Source: Chromera velia (Eukaryota; Sar; Chromeraceae). Taken from it: 17,500 nt of DNA. The translations under genes and the position numbers were made by a program. The DNA is taken from contig JAHBMJ010000580.1 of the NCBI GenBank assembly GCA_018398765.1, positions 20,900 through 38,399 on the forward strand. The letters are read 5' to 3'. The notes beneath the pieces are model-generated. The model had not been told where the DNA came from. It was given only the letters and a program-made list of their open reading frames with translations, and did not search any database. Positions 10,324-17,500 of the stretch are shown one piece after another (position 1 is the first letter of the stretch; each line of letters begins with the position of its first letter).

Positions 10324-10756
10324 TGCGACGGAAGCTCAAGACAATTTAATTAAATACAAGCAGCTTTCGAGTGTGCTAAGGGAACGAGGCTCAAGCTCAT
10401 TGCAAGGGTCCTACATGGTCCTACAGATGACACACCAGGCACAGGCTCTATGACAGACTAAGACGGTCTTGTTCAGGAAAACGAACGCCTATAGCCGGCC
10501 CATGCACTCTCGCAGGCATTCCGGCCCCGCGGCCGCGAGCCTGCATGCATGCATATGCAGCCCTTCAGTCCGCGGGCGGGCCGGCCGCCGCCGGGCAGTG
10601 ACCTCCTTCTAGCTCAATGATGCTCAATGCTGGGGGGTTAAAAGCTACTTACTTAAAGTCTACATACGCCAGTGCAGTTTGAAGCGGAAAGAGTCGTTCT
10701 TCGATTCCACACTCTGTGTCCCCGCGTTTGCCGATTGTAATTGTAGAGGAAGAGTA
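10324..10756. promoter_or_regulatory. Shared divergent promoter of the two tetraspan paralogues
   Basis: These 433 bases separate two start codons pointing away from each other. The centre (about 10493-10602) is a GC-rich, CpG-dense island with CCGCGGCCGCG and GGGCCGGCCGCC. Embedded in it, two overlapping TGCATGCA octamers lie at 10542-10553. TGCATGCA is a known target of ApiAP2-type factors in apicomplexans; its activity here is inferred. AATTTAATTAAAT lies close to the minus-strand start. Confidence 0.6.
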
Positions 10757-11632
10757 ATGGAATCTCAAGGGCTTGTTTCGGTGTCGGAGACGGCTGGAGA
10801 CGGCAGTCCTCGGCAGATCCAAAGAGAGCGCAAATTCGCGGGGTGTCTGACCAGAACAGAAACTTGTGCGTGCTACCCTTGTTGCTGTTGCTGTTTTCCG
10901 ATTGAAGGAGGCGTCAAGGCACTCGGGATTCTCAATGCCGTGGGTGGAATTTGTATCATATTGCTGTTGGCCTTCTCCGAACAGCAGCAAAGAGCGCTTG
11001 AACCTTTCGCAGAAGCGTTCGGTATTCCTCTGTCGGTTCTCCTCTGTATCAACTTGATTCAAAATGGCGTCAGTATCTGTGCTGGGATTTGTGCGATTCT
11101 TGCTGTGGAGCAGAAGTCTGCGAGGCTTGCAAAGTGGTTTTTCTACGTCAATTTGTACATGTTCGTTTTCGCTCTCGTGTACAACTTATTCACTTTGGCG
11201 CACCAAGGAGGTATCGAAGCGTCTATGAAAAAAACCTACAGAGAAAAAGTCGAGCAGCAGTTTGCGGCAATGAAGGAGAGCCCCACTTTCGCAAACGCAG
11301 ACTCCGAGACACTGGCGTCTCTGGACGCGCAGAAAGAAAACACGCTGGCGATATCGGATCGTGTAGTCTCTGCCGGACTCTCTTACATGTGGCTGAGCCT
11401 TGTGTTTGGCTTGATGTACCTCTTCTACCTTGTATACGTCAGCTGGAGTCTGAGCGTGAAATACGAGGAGGCGTCTGGCTCTGTGAGCAGCAGGGACGCT
11501 CGAGCAATGCCTGTCAGCTTTGCATTAGTGAACAGGAGCGGTCAAGCGGTGGCTCCCTTCAGTGCAGAGCCCCAGAGCCCGCAGGCGGGGGAGGGCCCCC
11601 CGCCCTCTGCCCCCCCTTTTCAGGTGGTGTGA
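10757..11632 (+). CDS. Four-span membrane protein with cysteine cluster, paralogue of the divergent neighbour
   Basis: The 291-residue protein is encoded in a single exon; ATG 10757 is the first in-frame ATG. Residues 37-46 form a Cys-rich cluster (CACYPCCCCC), followed by FPIEGG. Hydrophobic spans lie at about 54-73, 92-117, 125-148 and 204-230. The third and fourth are separated by a charged segment of about 55 residues rich in Lys, Glu and Gln. The tail (231-291) is Ser/Pro-rich and ends QVV. Against the 221-residue divergent partner it has a longer first loop and a longer tail, but keeps KSARLA and VYVSWSL. The Cys cluster next to the first span might be palmitoylated, which is inference. 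A transporter-adaptor or sorting role is conceivable from LAPTM-like layout, but no family is assigned. Confidence 0.85.
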   Translation: MESQGLVSVSETAGDGSPRQIQRERKFAGCLTRTETCACYPCCCCCFPIEGGVKALGILNAVGGICIILLLAFSEQQQRALEPFAEAFGIPLSVLLCINLIQNGVSICAGICAILAVEQKSARLAKWFFYVNLYMFVFALVYNLFTLAHQGGIEASMKKTYREKVEQQFAAMKESPTFANADSETLASLDAQKENTLAISDRVVSAGLSYMWLSLVFGLMYLFYLVYVSWSLSVKYEEASGSVSSRDARAMPVSFALVNRSGQAVAPFSAEPQSPQAGEGPPPSAPPFQVV

Positions 11633-11785
11633 AAGGGGGGGAGGGGGGAGACGGCAAGGGGTTTGTGGGGTCGATTGAACGAAAGACGAAAGGAAGAAAA
11701 AAAAGAGGATGAATATGGACAGACAGATACTCATGAAGAAGGCACACCGGCTGAGACGCTGCAGAGTCCGCATAACATGCACAGA

Positions 11786-11791
11786 AATAAA
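11786..11791 (+). terminator. Candidate poly(A) signal AATAAA
   Basis: AATAAA lies about 154 bases after the stop of the tetraspan gene ending at 11632. Position and sequence suit a polyadenylation signal; many protists do not depend on this hexamer. Confidence 0.3.
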
Positions 11792-11945
11792 AGGGTGGAA
11801 AGGAAGGAAAGGCAAGTGTGGAGAGAACGACAAAATGGTGCAGGGATGCATGCGGTGTGTGAGGTATGAGGGGCGAGGTGATGGATTGGGTTTATGACGA
11901 AGATCGTTGGTGTTCTCTCGTCTCCATGTCGATCAGGAAAGCTGC

Positions 11946-11949
11946 TCTG

Positions 11950-12018
<69 letters not shown>

Positions 12019-12040
12019 NCCTCCCTTTCTCTCTTTCTTC
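11946..12040 (+). repeat. Long (CT)n microsatellite with one ambiguous base
   Basis: A CT run continues from about 11958 to 12018, with an N at 12019 and then CCTCCCTTTCTCTC. The N marks uncertain sequencing or assembly, so the true length may differ. It lies in the 3' flank of the tetraspan gene. Confidence 0.95.
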
Positions 12041-12796
12041 TGATGTTTTTTCTTGTGCAAAAAAAAGAAGAGAGCAGAGGAGCCTTCTTGAGCGTGCGTG
12101 CATTCCACTAATTGTGCGGTCTTTCTTTCTCTCTCACAACGTTCGGACTGGTTCTTTCTGCAATCAATGCTCTCTCTCGCCGTTCCGCAAATGTCAATGG
12201 AAAGTAAGGAGGAACGATAAGCTGGTGGAGAGGGGAGGGGAGTGAGGGGGTCTAGAGATGTTACAGTAGGGCGACGGAGGGGGTCTTTGAGGTTTGCTTG
12301 CATGTGCGGTCGTCGCGGTGATGGGGAAGGTGTTTCTTTCTTTCCCGGAAGTCCTGTTTTTTGCATGTGAGTGATTGAATTCTTTGCATCTATGCAGCAC
12401 ATCTTTTCTTTCTTTCTTGATTTCTTTTTTTCTGTCTGTCAGTCTGTCTGTTTGTTTGTCGTTCCGTGTTTTTTTTTCTGTCTATCTGTCTATCTGTTTT
12501 TTGCTCTCTTCCATACTGCGCGTATGCATAAAGGTTTCCCGTCTTTTGAGGTGGCGCTGTTGGCAGGAAGACCAGTGGTACGTGAAATCACGTTGGTTAT
12601 CAGGAGGCATCACGAGGAGAAATTTCGCGAAGAGAAAGAAGATGCTCGAAGACGCACTGGCAAGGATGATGATGATGTGTTTAATCCTTCTTTCGTTTTT
12701 GAGTGGGAAAGCGTTCACGATCACAAAAAGGATGAAGGAGGACAAAAGCATGTCGATGTAGGTCGAGGAATGAGCGGGGTCAGGGACGGCAAATGA
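12041..12796. other. Gene-poor stretch with a possible relic coding segment
   Basis: Up to about 12520 the sequence is pyrimidine-rich (CTTT, CTGT, CTAT repeats) and holds nothing recognisable. From about 12530 to 12796 the composition becomes balanced and a frame is open, encoding a charged segment with RRHHEEKFREEKED and FEWESVHDHKK. The FEWESVH part recurs at 13584-13626, suggesting a relic of a repeated coding element. I cannot name it. Confidence 0.4.
12674..12722 (+). repeat. Imperfect direct repeat, left copy (FEWESVH segment)
   Basis: This 49-base segment matches 13578-13626 without gaps at 37 of 49 positions by my count, and at 26 of the last 31. In one frame both copies read F-x-FEWESVH. 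Several differences within that motif fall at synonymous third codon positions. Confidence 0.6.
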
Positions 12797-13575
12797 GCAC
12801 CCCTTGCATGCCTATCTAGTATCTCCCACTCGGTTCACACCAACACTCAATCCTAATCCTATTATCGTAATCCTATGTCATGCGGAAATTCGTTCACTCA
12901 ACCTAGGCCTTATACTAGGCCTTATAAGGCATCTGAAGATTCTGAACGCTTGATATAATAATTGTAAGACTATAGGTGGTCGATTTGCTTTAGTATTAAT
13001 TAAGTTAGCACACACGTTGGAAACTGGGAGTTGACATAGGAGTTGACCTCATTATCAGACACACAAAACAAAATGGAAACACCCATGCTAGCACCCATGC
13101 AATTTTAGCTTGTATACAAAATTCTAAGTTCTAACTAGTAACTCCTTGTTTTTTATTCATTATGTCCCATTTAATTCAGTTTAAAAATTTGCCGTCATTA
13201 TTCGGATTCAAAATTTCGGAACCCGCATTAGGTCCCAATTTGTTATGCCCATACATTTCAACGTGTGCATGACAAGGCCAATTTGCTCACTATGCAAATT
13301 TTATGGGGTTATATATATAGTGCATATGTTTAAGAGTGTGTATTGGGACTCAATCTAAAACTCGATCTAGACGTCTAGCTAACCAAAGACATTTAAATTT
13401 CTATACTTAAATTCATTTAAACCTAAATTTAAATTTTAAACTGGTTCTCCCCGGTCTGTCTCAAAATGGAAACCAATGCATCAAACCATAAAAAAACACT
13501 AAGACTCATGTATATAGCTAGGCCGACCAGTAGGCCAATAACGATGAAAATGCTAGTGAAAATGATGGAATATAA
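12797..13575. other. Second AT-rich block
   Basis: AT-rich sequence with no reading frame of note, flanked by the two diverged FEWESVH copies. It contains a 12-bp tandem duplication CTAGGCCTTATA (12903-12926), the palindromes GCCTTATAAGGC (12919-12930) and CTAGACGTCTAG (13367-13378), and many TTTAAA motifs at about 13390-13440. It may be a decayed insertion; I see no terminal repeats or transposase. Confidence 0.55.
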
Positions 13576-13577
13576 TG

Positions 13578-13626
13578 AAGGTGATTATCCTTTTTTTCTT
13601 TTTTGAATGGGAAAGTGTACACAATC
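13578..13626 (+). repeat. Imperfect direct repeat, right copy (FEWESVH segment)
   Basis: Partner of 12674-12722, about 900 bases away in the same orientation. The copy sits immediately before the purine-rich microsatellite field, and its frame runs on into Lys/Arg/Glu repeat translation. Confidence 0.6.
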
Positions 13627-13816
13627 TTAGTAGGAAGAAAGAAAAAAAGGAAGACAGACAGCTCAGACAGAGAGGCAGGGAGGGAGTCTCTCAGAGAGAG
13701 GGGAAGAAAGAACACAAAAAAGAAAGAAGCGGACCAACAAATAAACAAAGGAAAGAAGGAAGGAAGGAAGGAAGGAAGGAAGAAACAAAGGAACAAAGAC
13801 AGACAGACAGACAGAC

Positions 13817-13855
<39 letters not shown>

Positions 13856-13979
13856 ACAAAGGAAAGGAAAGGAAGGAAGGAAGGAAGGAAGAAAGAAAGA
13901 AGCAAAGAAAGAAACAAAGAGAAAGACAAAGGAAGAGCGACTGGAGGGAGGAAGGAAAGAAGGAAAGAAGGAAAGAAAG

Positions 13980-14026
<47 letters not shown>

Positions 14027-14040
14027 AACAGGCAGACTCC
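13627..14040 (+). repeat. Long polypurine tract of GGAA, GAAA, GACA and GA repeats
   Basis: Read directly: GGAA units at about 13750-13782, GACA units at about 13797-13818, GAAA units at about 13816-13855, further GGAA/GAAA mixtures to about 13983, then a GA run to about 14021. Nearly 300 bases (13740-14021) are almost all purine on the plus strand. Reading frames across it encode only Lys/Arg/Glu or, on the other strand, Ser/Leu/Phe strings. Confidence 0.95.
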
Positions 14041-14640
14041 ATCTTCTTTTCACGTACACCACAGACACGTAAAGCAAGGCGGAACGTGGGGCAACAAATC
14101 AACACAGTCACTCAGATAACAAATATGGGGGGAGGCACAGGTACACACAGGCACTTACAGACAGACAGACGGACGGACAAGCGCGGTCCCTCACATACAC
14201 AGGCAGGCATATTGAAGGACGGACAAGAGCACTCTGACAGACAATGTACCTTTTCTTTTCCGTCCTTCGTTTTCATACACACGACAGACACAAACGAAAG
14301 AAACAAGCGAAGACGACACAACGACACGGTCACACAGATAACGTGGGCAGGCCGGCGGAAAAGTGGAGAGCGGAGCGCCCGTTACTTCTACACCTCCCGA
14401 CAAGACCTCATGGAATCACTAAATTCACACGCTACTTTCTGCAGTCCAACAGATAATCTTACAGGTTTCTTTTCAGACACACAGATGGACTGACAAAAGC
14501 AGTCTGATAAAGAGACAAACGAGCAGGGAGGCTGGCAGGCACCCAGGCAGGCAGGCAGACGTAGAGATACTGCAGACAGACAGACTATATGTTTCTTCTT
14601 CTCCCTTCTTAGAAAGAAAGAATGAAACAAAGAAAGAAAG
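14041..14640. other. ACA-, GACA- and GGCA-rich intergenic stretch, no gene
   Basis: Degenerate GACA/GACG and CAGG repeats are interspersed with more complex sequence. No frame has coding character. It lies downstream of the minus-strand ATP10-like gene, so in that gene's sense direction it is pyrimidine-rich. Confidence 0.5.
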
Positions 14641-14646
14641 AAAGAA

Positions 14647-14647
<1 letters not shown>

Positions 14648-14732
<85 letters not shown>
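14648..14732 (+). repeat. (GACA)n microsatellite, about 21 units
   Basis: GACA/ACAG units run with a single interruption (AGATAGACAG at about 14691-14700). They are preceded by GAAA units and followed at 14820-14860 by degenerate GGCA/GACA repeats. Confidence 0.95.
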
Positions 14733-14733
<1 letters not shown>

Positions 14734-14955
14734 GAAACCGTTTCATTTTTCCCTCTCTTCTTCTTTAAATTCGCGCACACAAGAAACAAGAAAGACAGAG
14801 CAACACAGAGAAAGAGAGACGGGCAGGCAGGCAGACAGGCAGAGAGGCGGACAGGTAGGCAGAGTTAATGAAACAAAGTCAAACAACACAAATGATACCA
14901 GTGTACCACATGCCTGTGAACATCAGACGTTCAACCGTTCTGGAGAAAAAGAATT

Positions 14956-15857
14956 TCAAGCCGAATTTGGTTTTCTATCAGAAGCGCCTCTTGCCTTTAC
15001 GTCTTCACATTCCTGCTTCTCCACCGGATTTTGACTGTTCTCTCCCACCACGCCACTCGGTCTTTGTCCTTCTTCTTCTCTTGCAGGAGTGGATTCCTTC
15101 TCAGCACTTTCCTCTTTGTCGCCACTTACTGACTCATCATTGGGCCTCCCCAACGAGCTCTCTGAATGTGGTATTACTATCTCCCCCTCCTCCTCTTCAG
15201 TTCCGTCTCCCTCCTCCCCCTCTCCTTCCTCAAGGAAAGCCTGTCCCGTCTCTTCAATCGCCTCCCTCTCCTCTAACGGAATTCCTAAGTCATCCAGCAG
15301 ACGATTCATTTTAGCCACATTCGGCTCCTCATGATCGCACCAGTCGATCTCCCCGTTCCTTCTGATGATCATCACATAGGGCCTCTGGCAGTCTGGTAAA
15401 GCCATGGAGTCAATAAACGTCTCTCTGTGGGAGAAAATAAACAGAGTACGAGCCTCCATATCGTCATCGAGGCAGAAACTCCGGTACCGCCAGAAATGGT
15501 ACCACGCGATCAAACGGGCGCGTCGCGCCTTCAGAATAATCTTGTAGTACTGTAAGGTGTCCTTGTCTCCGTACTTCTCATGCATTCGCACATGCAGTCC
15601 CTTGGCGAAATTCCACCACTTGTCCATCATTTTGTTGTGCCCCTTTTTGAACCCCAGCAGGATGAAGTTCACTCTTCCCGCAAGCTCTTCTGGTACCACC
15701 AGCTTTGTGCCAGTGAGGCTCTTCGCGTGATACTTTGGGAATCGTCGGAGGATGACGGGAATTGTTCTCCCGAAGTTGATCTGGCTCATCTCTCTGGCCT
15801 GTTCTCTCACACTCAGAACGAAACGTTCGGGCAGAGTACGTGGGAGAAGGGACTCAT
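14956..15857 (-). CDS. ATP10-like mitochondrial ATP synthase assembly factor, main exon (5' exon unresolved)
   Basis: ATP10 proteins are thioredoxin-fold mitochondrial factors that help assemble the Fo sector of ATP synthase. This exon gives 299 residues. FPKYHAKSLTG, then VPEELAGRVNFILLGF and a Trp-rich DKWWNF segment resemble the ATP10 core. RPYVMIIRRNGEIDW followed by a Leu-rich helix matches the family's C-terminal GYVYLVD-x-RIRW-type motif. After that come about 80 residues of Glu/Gly/Ser-rich acidic tail, unusual for the family. The exon starts after a TTTTGCAG acceptor (AG at 15859-15858), phase 1; the frame extends further upstream without an in-frame ATG. The first in-frame ATG inside the exon (MSQINFG) would give 277 residues. 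No targeting peptide is visible in the part I can read. The assignment rests on motif memory. Confidence 0.7.
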
Positions 15858-16676
15858 CTGCAAAAGATCGAGTCAATCAATCCAGTTGCAGCAGATCTAC
15901 CGCCAGACTATGAGTGAAGGGCAACCTCCTTGCAGCAGACACTGGAAGTCTGTGGAGCCCGGAATTCTGAAGCTGGAGCTGCAAAGGGGATTGGAGGCCG
16001 GTGGCTCTTCTTCTATTATATATACAAATAAACAACCATGGACAAGTTGGGTTGAAGAGGTTAAATTGCCGTCTCGCCGTCTCCACGTAACAGCATGTAA
16101 CAGCCGTCTACGCCACCTGCCGGCGGCCAACCGCCGTTCCCCATCGCATGCATGCAGCGTCTCCGAGTAAGAAATCCGTCTCGGCGTCTCCTCGTGTCTC
16201 TATATATGCAACGAATTCCAGTGTTCGATTAGTCGTCCGCACATTCTGCATGCACCAAAAGAAAGCGATTGAGACTTTCGATCTCAGTCTTGCTCTTCAT
16301 GAGGCGGCTTGGCAACGATGATCAGTGCAGGATTTGTTTTGGAGGTTTCGATCGTGAGTTGAATTTCGACGTTCGCTTTCAGGTCGTGTCCGCACAGCAT
16401 CAGCGTGACATCTCCTAGCTGCCTTCCGCAATTCCATTTGCCGTTTCTGTTCTTTGTCGATCATCTTTCTCTCGCCTGCAGGAATCTCAGACCCCATCGG
16501 TCCTCCAGTTTCATGCAGTGCTCTCTCGTGGAGACCCAACCATTAGACTGTTGTCCTGTCTCGCATGCGTGCCGGCGTCACAAGCTATATACATAGAGCA
16601 CGAGCCCCTTTCTTCGAAGCTGTTTGCTTTCTACCGTCCGATTCTGCCCTGTTTGAAGGATTGAAGGAGGGTCGGG
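15858..16676. promoter_or_regulatory. Divergent promoter region between the ATP10-like gene and the gene at 16677
   Basis: This region lies between two head-to-head genes. It has TGCATGCA at 16149-16156, five CGTCTC hexamers (starting 16070, 16078, 16158, 16177, 16185), and TATA-like stretches at 16014-16024, 16201-16206 and 16586-16591. The last is 91 bases before ATG 16677 and suits the plus-strand gene. The minus-strand first exon and intron of the ATP10-like gene probably lie in the left part. Confidence 0.55.
16117..16153 (-). other. Possible first coding exon of the ATP10-like gene
   Basis: On the minus strand an ATG at 16153 (another in frame at 16144) opens a short frame encoding MHAMGNGGWPPA. 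It ends at CAG followed by a GTGGCG donor (GT at 16116-16115), phase 1, which matches the acceptor at 15858. A TATATA (16206-16201) lies about 50 bases upstream. The peptide does not look like a mitochondrial targeting sequence, so this is one option only. Confidence 0.22.
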
Positions 16677-17500
16677 ATGTCTTCCACTGACGGAGAGGAG
16701 TGTCTCCAAGCTCCATTTCTGTCTGACTCCCTTTGTGCGTGTCTAGATCGCTTTGTCCACATCCCGAGGGTGGGGCAGTGGATCCATGAGGCTGTCGAAG
16801 AGAACGAGAGAGTCCTTTCGAACTCGATGGATGCTGATGTTACGCCGTCTCTCTCTTCAAAAAAGAGCTGCTGCCATCCGAAGGGCACGTCGAGACGAAC
16901 AAAAAGAGGAGAGACATACGCAGCCTCAGAGGACGACGGCATCTTTGACCTCCTTGAGGACTGTGTGGCCTCTGCTGAACTATCACGTTTCGACGCAGAG
17001 AAAATTCGGTCTTCCATCCGTCTCTGCCGGCTCTTCTCCCTAGAGCCTCACTCGACCATCCCTTGGGAAATTCATTTCAACAGCGACCAGCGTCTCCTCT
17101 CTTGGTCTGGCGGAGGGGCCTTCAGGGTTGAAACGCAGTGTGTCTCTGGACCTCATAGTGAAGGCCCAGCAGGAGAAAAGGGGATGACGATTGTAGAAGA
17201 TGAAAGTCGGGCACACAAACAGACACAGAGTGAAGAAGCCGAAGGCAGAGTATCAGAAGGGGAGGAGAAGCGAAAAAGACCCGAAGACCCCCGATGGCAC
17301 GTCGACAGAGTCAACAAGGGAGACTGGCACGTAGAGCCCAAGAACACATTCCACCACCCTGTCAACGACAGTGCCTCAGTGTGGAGCACCGTCACTTTTC
17401 ATCAAGCCAGCTCTGAGGACATTCGGGAAACTCTCATCGATGACGATCCTCGCTTTGCCTTCGAGCTCCGAGGTGACAGTGTGCCCTCGCTCCTCCTACA
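16677..17500 (+). CDS. Unrecognised protein, N-terminal 274 codons, runs off the window
   Basis: ATG 16677 opens a frame with no stop for 824 bases to the window end, far longer than expected by chance. Residues 1-60 are mixed, with Cys pairs (CACLDRF) and a helix-like VGQWIHEAVEENERV. Residues 65-90 are basic and Ser/Cys-rich. Residues 90-150 look folded, with DDGIFDLLEDCV, RLCRLFSLEP and TIPWEIHFNSDQRLLSWSGG. Residues 160-210 are charged and probably disordered. Residues 210-274 look folded again, with RWHVDRVNKGDWHVEPKN, VWSTVTFHQ and DDDPRFAFELRGD. There is no membrane segment or signal peptide. I recognise no domain. It is divergent from the ATP10-like gene and shares its promoter region. 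The 3' end and any introns lie beyond the window. Confidence 0.75.
   Translation, partial: MSSTDGEECLQAPFLSDSLCACLDRFVHIPRVGQWIHEAVEENERVLSNSMDADVTPSLSSKKSCCHPKGTSRRTKRGETYAASEDDGIFDLLEDCVASAELSRFDAEKIRSSIRLCRLFSLEPHSTIPWEIHFNSDQRLLSWSGGGAFRVETQCVSGPHSEGPAGEKGMTIVEDESRAHKQTQSEEAEGRVSEGEEKRKRPEDPRWHVDRVNKGDWHVEPKNTFHHPVNDSASVWSTVTFHQASSEDIRETLIDDDPRFAFELRGDSVPSLLL

Noticed and set aside
12853-12876. Telomere-like CCTAAT/CCTA units
   Set aside because: Only two or three degenerate units without a regular period; no interstitial telomere is supported.
13575-14072. 165-codon frame rich in Lys, Arg and Glu, and opposite-strand Ser/Leu/Phe frames
   Set aside because: Translated GAAA/GGAA/GA microsatellites; only the first few codons (FEWESVH) have sequence-like character.
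14388-14789. 133-codon minus-strand frame with repeated CLSV
   Set aside because: Direct translation of the GACA microsatellite.
14868-15314. Plus-strand frames opposite the ATP10-like exon
   Set aside because: Pro/Ser/Leu-rich shadow of the acidic tail coding strand; no independent features.
1-17500. tRNA, rRNA or CRISPR-type arrays
   Set aside because: No cloverleaf with a convincing T-loop, no rRNA-like conserved stretch, and the repeats present are microsatellites or short tandem arrays without spacers.

Overview
The window is nuclear DNA from a eukaryote rich in spliceosomal introns. Exons are GC-balanced, introns are pyrimidine-rich with GT-AG ends, microsatellites (CT, TG, GACA, GAAA) are long, and two AT-rich blocks interrupt the sequence. 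The texture, together with TGCATGCA motifs in both divergent promoters, suggests an alveolate, most likely a chromerid such as Chromera velia. That assignment is inference from style, not from a marker gene.

Layout. At 636-5053 (+) lies a seven-exon gene for a RING-IBR-RING (RBR) E3 ubiquitin ligase of 765 residues with two C-terminal membrane segments; I resolved every exon by reading frame and by the metal-ligand spacing of the IBR and RING2 domains. From 5054 to about 9657 I find no convincing gene, only one candidate extra 3' exon (5343-5566), simple repeats and an AT-rich block (about 7780-8840) holding a 41-bp palindrome and six copies of an 11-bp repeat. At 9658-10323 (-) and 10757-11632 (+) sit two divergently transcribed, single-exon paralogues encoding four-span membrane proteins. 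They share a 433-bp GC-rich intergenic region.

From 11633 to 14955 there is another gene-poor stretch: a long CT tract with an ambiguous base, an AT-rich block (about 12797-13575), two diverged copies of a short apparently coding segment flanking that block, and long GAAA/GGAA/GA/GACA tracts. At 14956-15857 (-) is the main exon of an ATP10-like (mitochondrial ATP synthase assembly factor) protein with an added acidic tail; its first exon is unresolved. Head-to-head with it, a gene starting at 16677 (+) stays open for 274 codons to the window edge and encodes a protein I do not recognise.

The genes do not form an obvious single pathway. The most distinctive biology is the divergent tetraspan paralogue pair and the membrane-anchored RBR ligase. 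Two of the intergenic regions are short divergent promoters with shared motif types.
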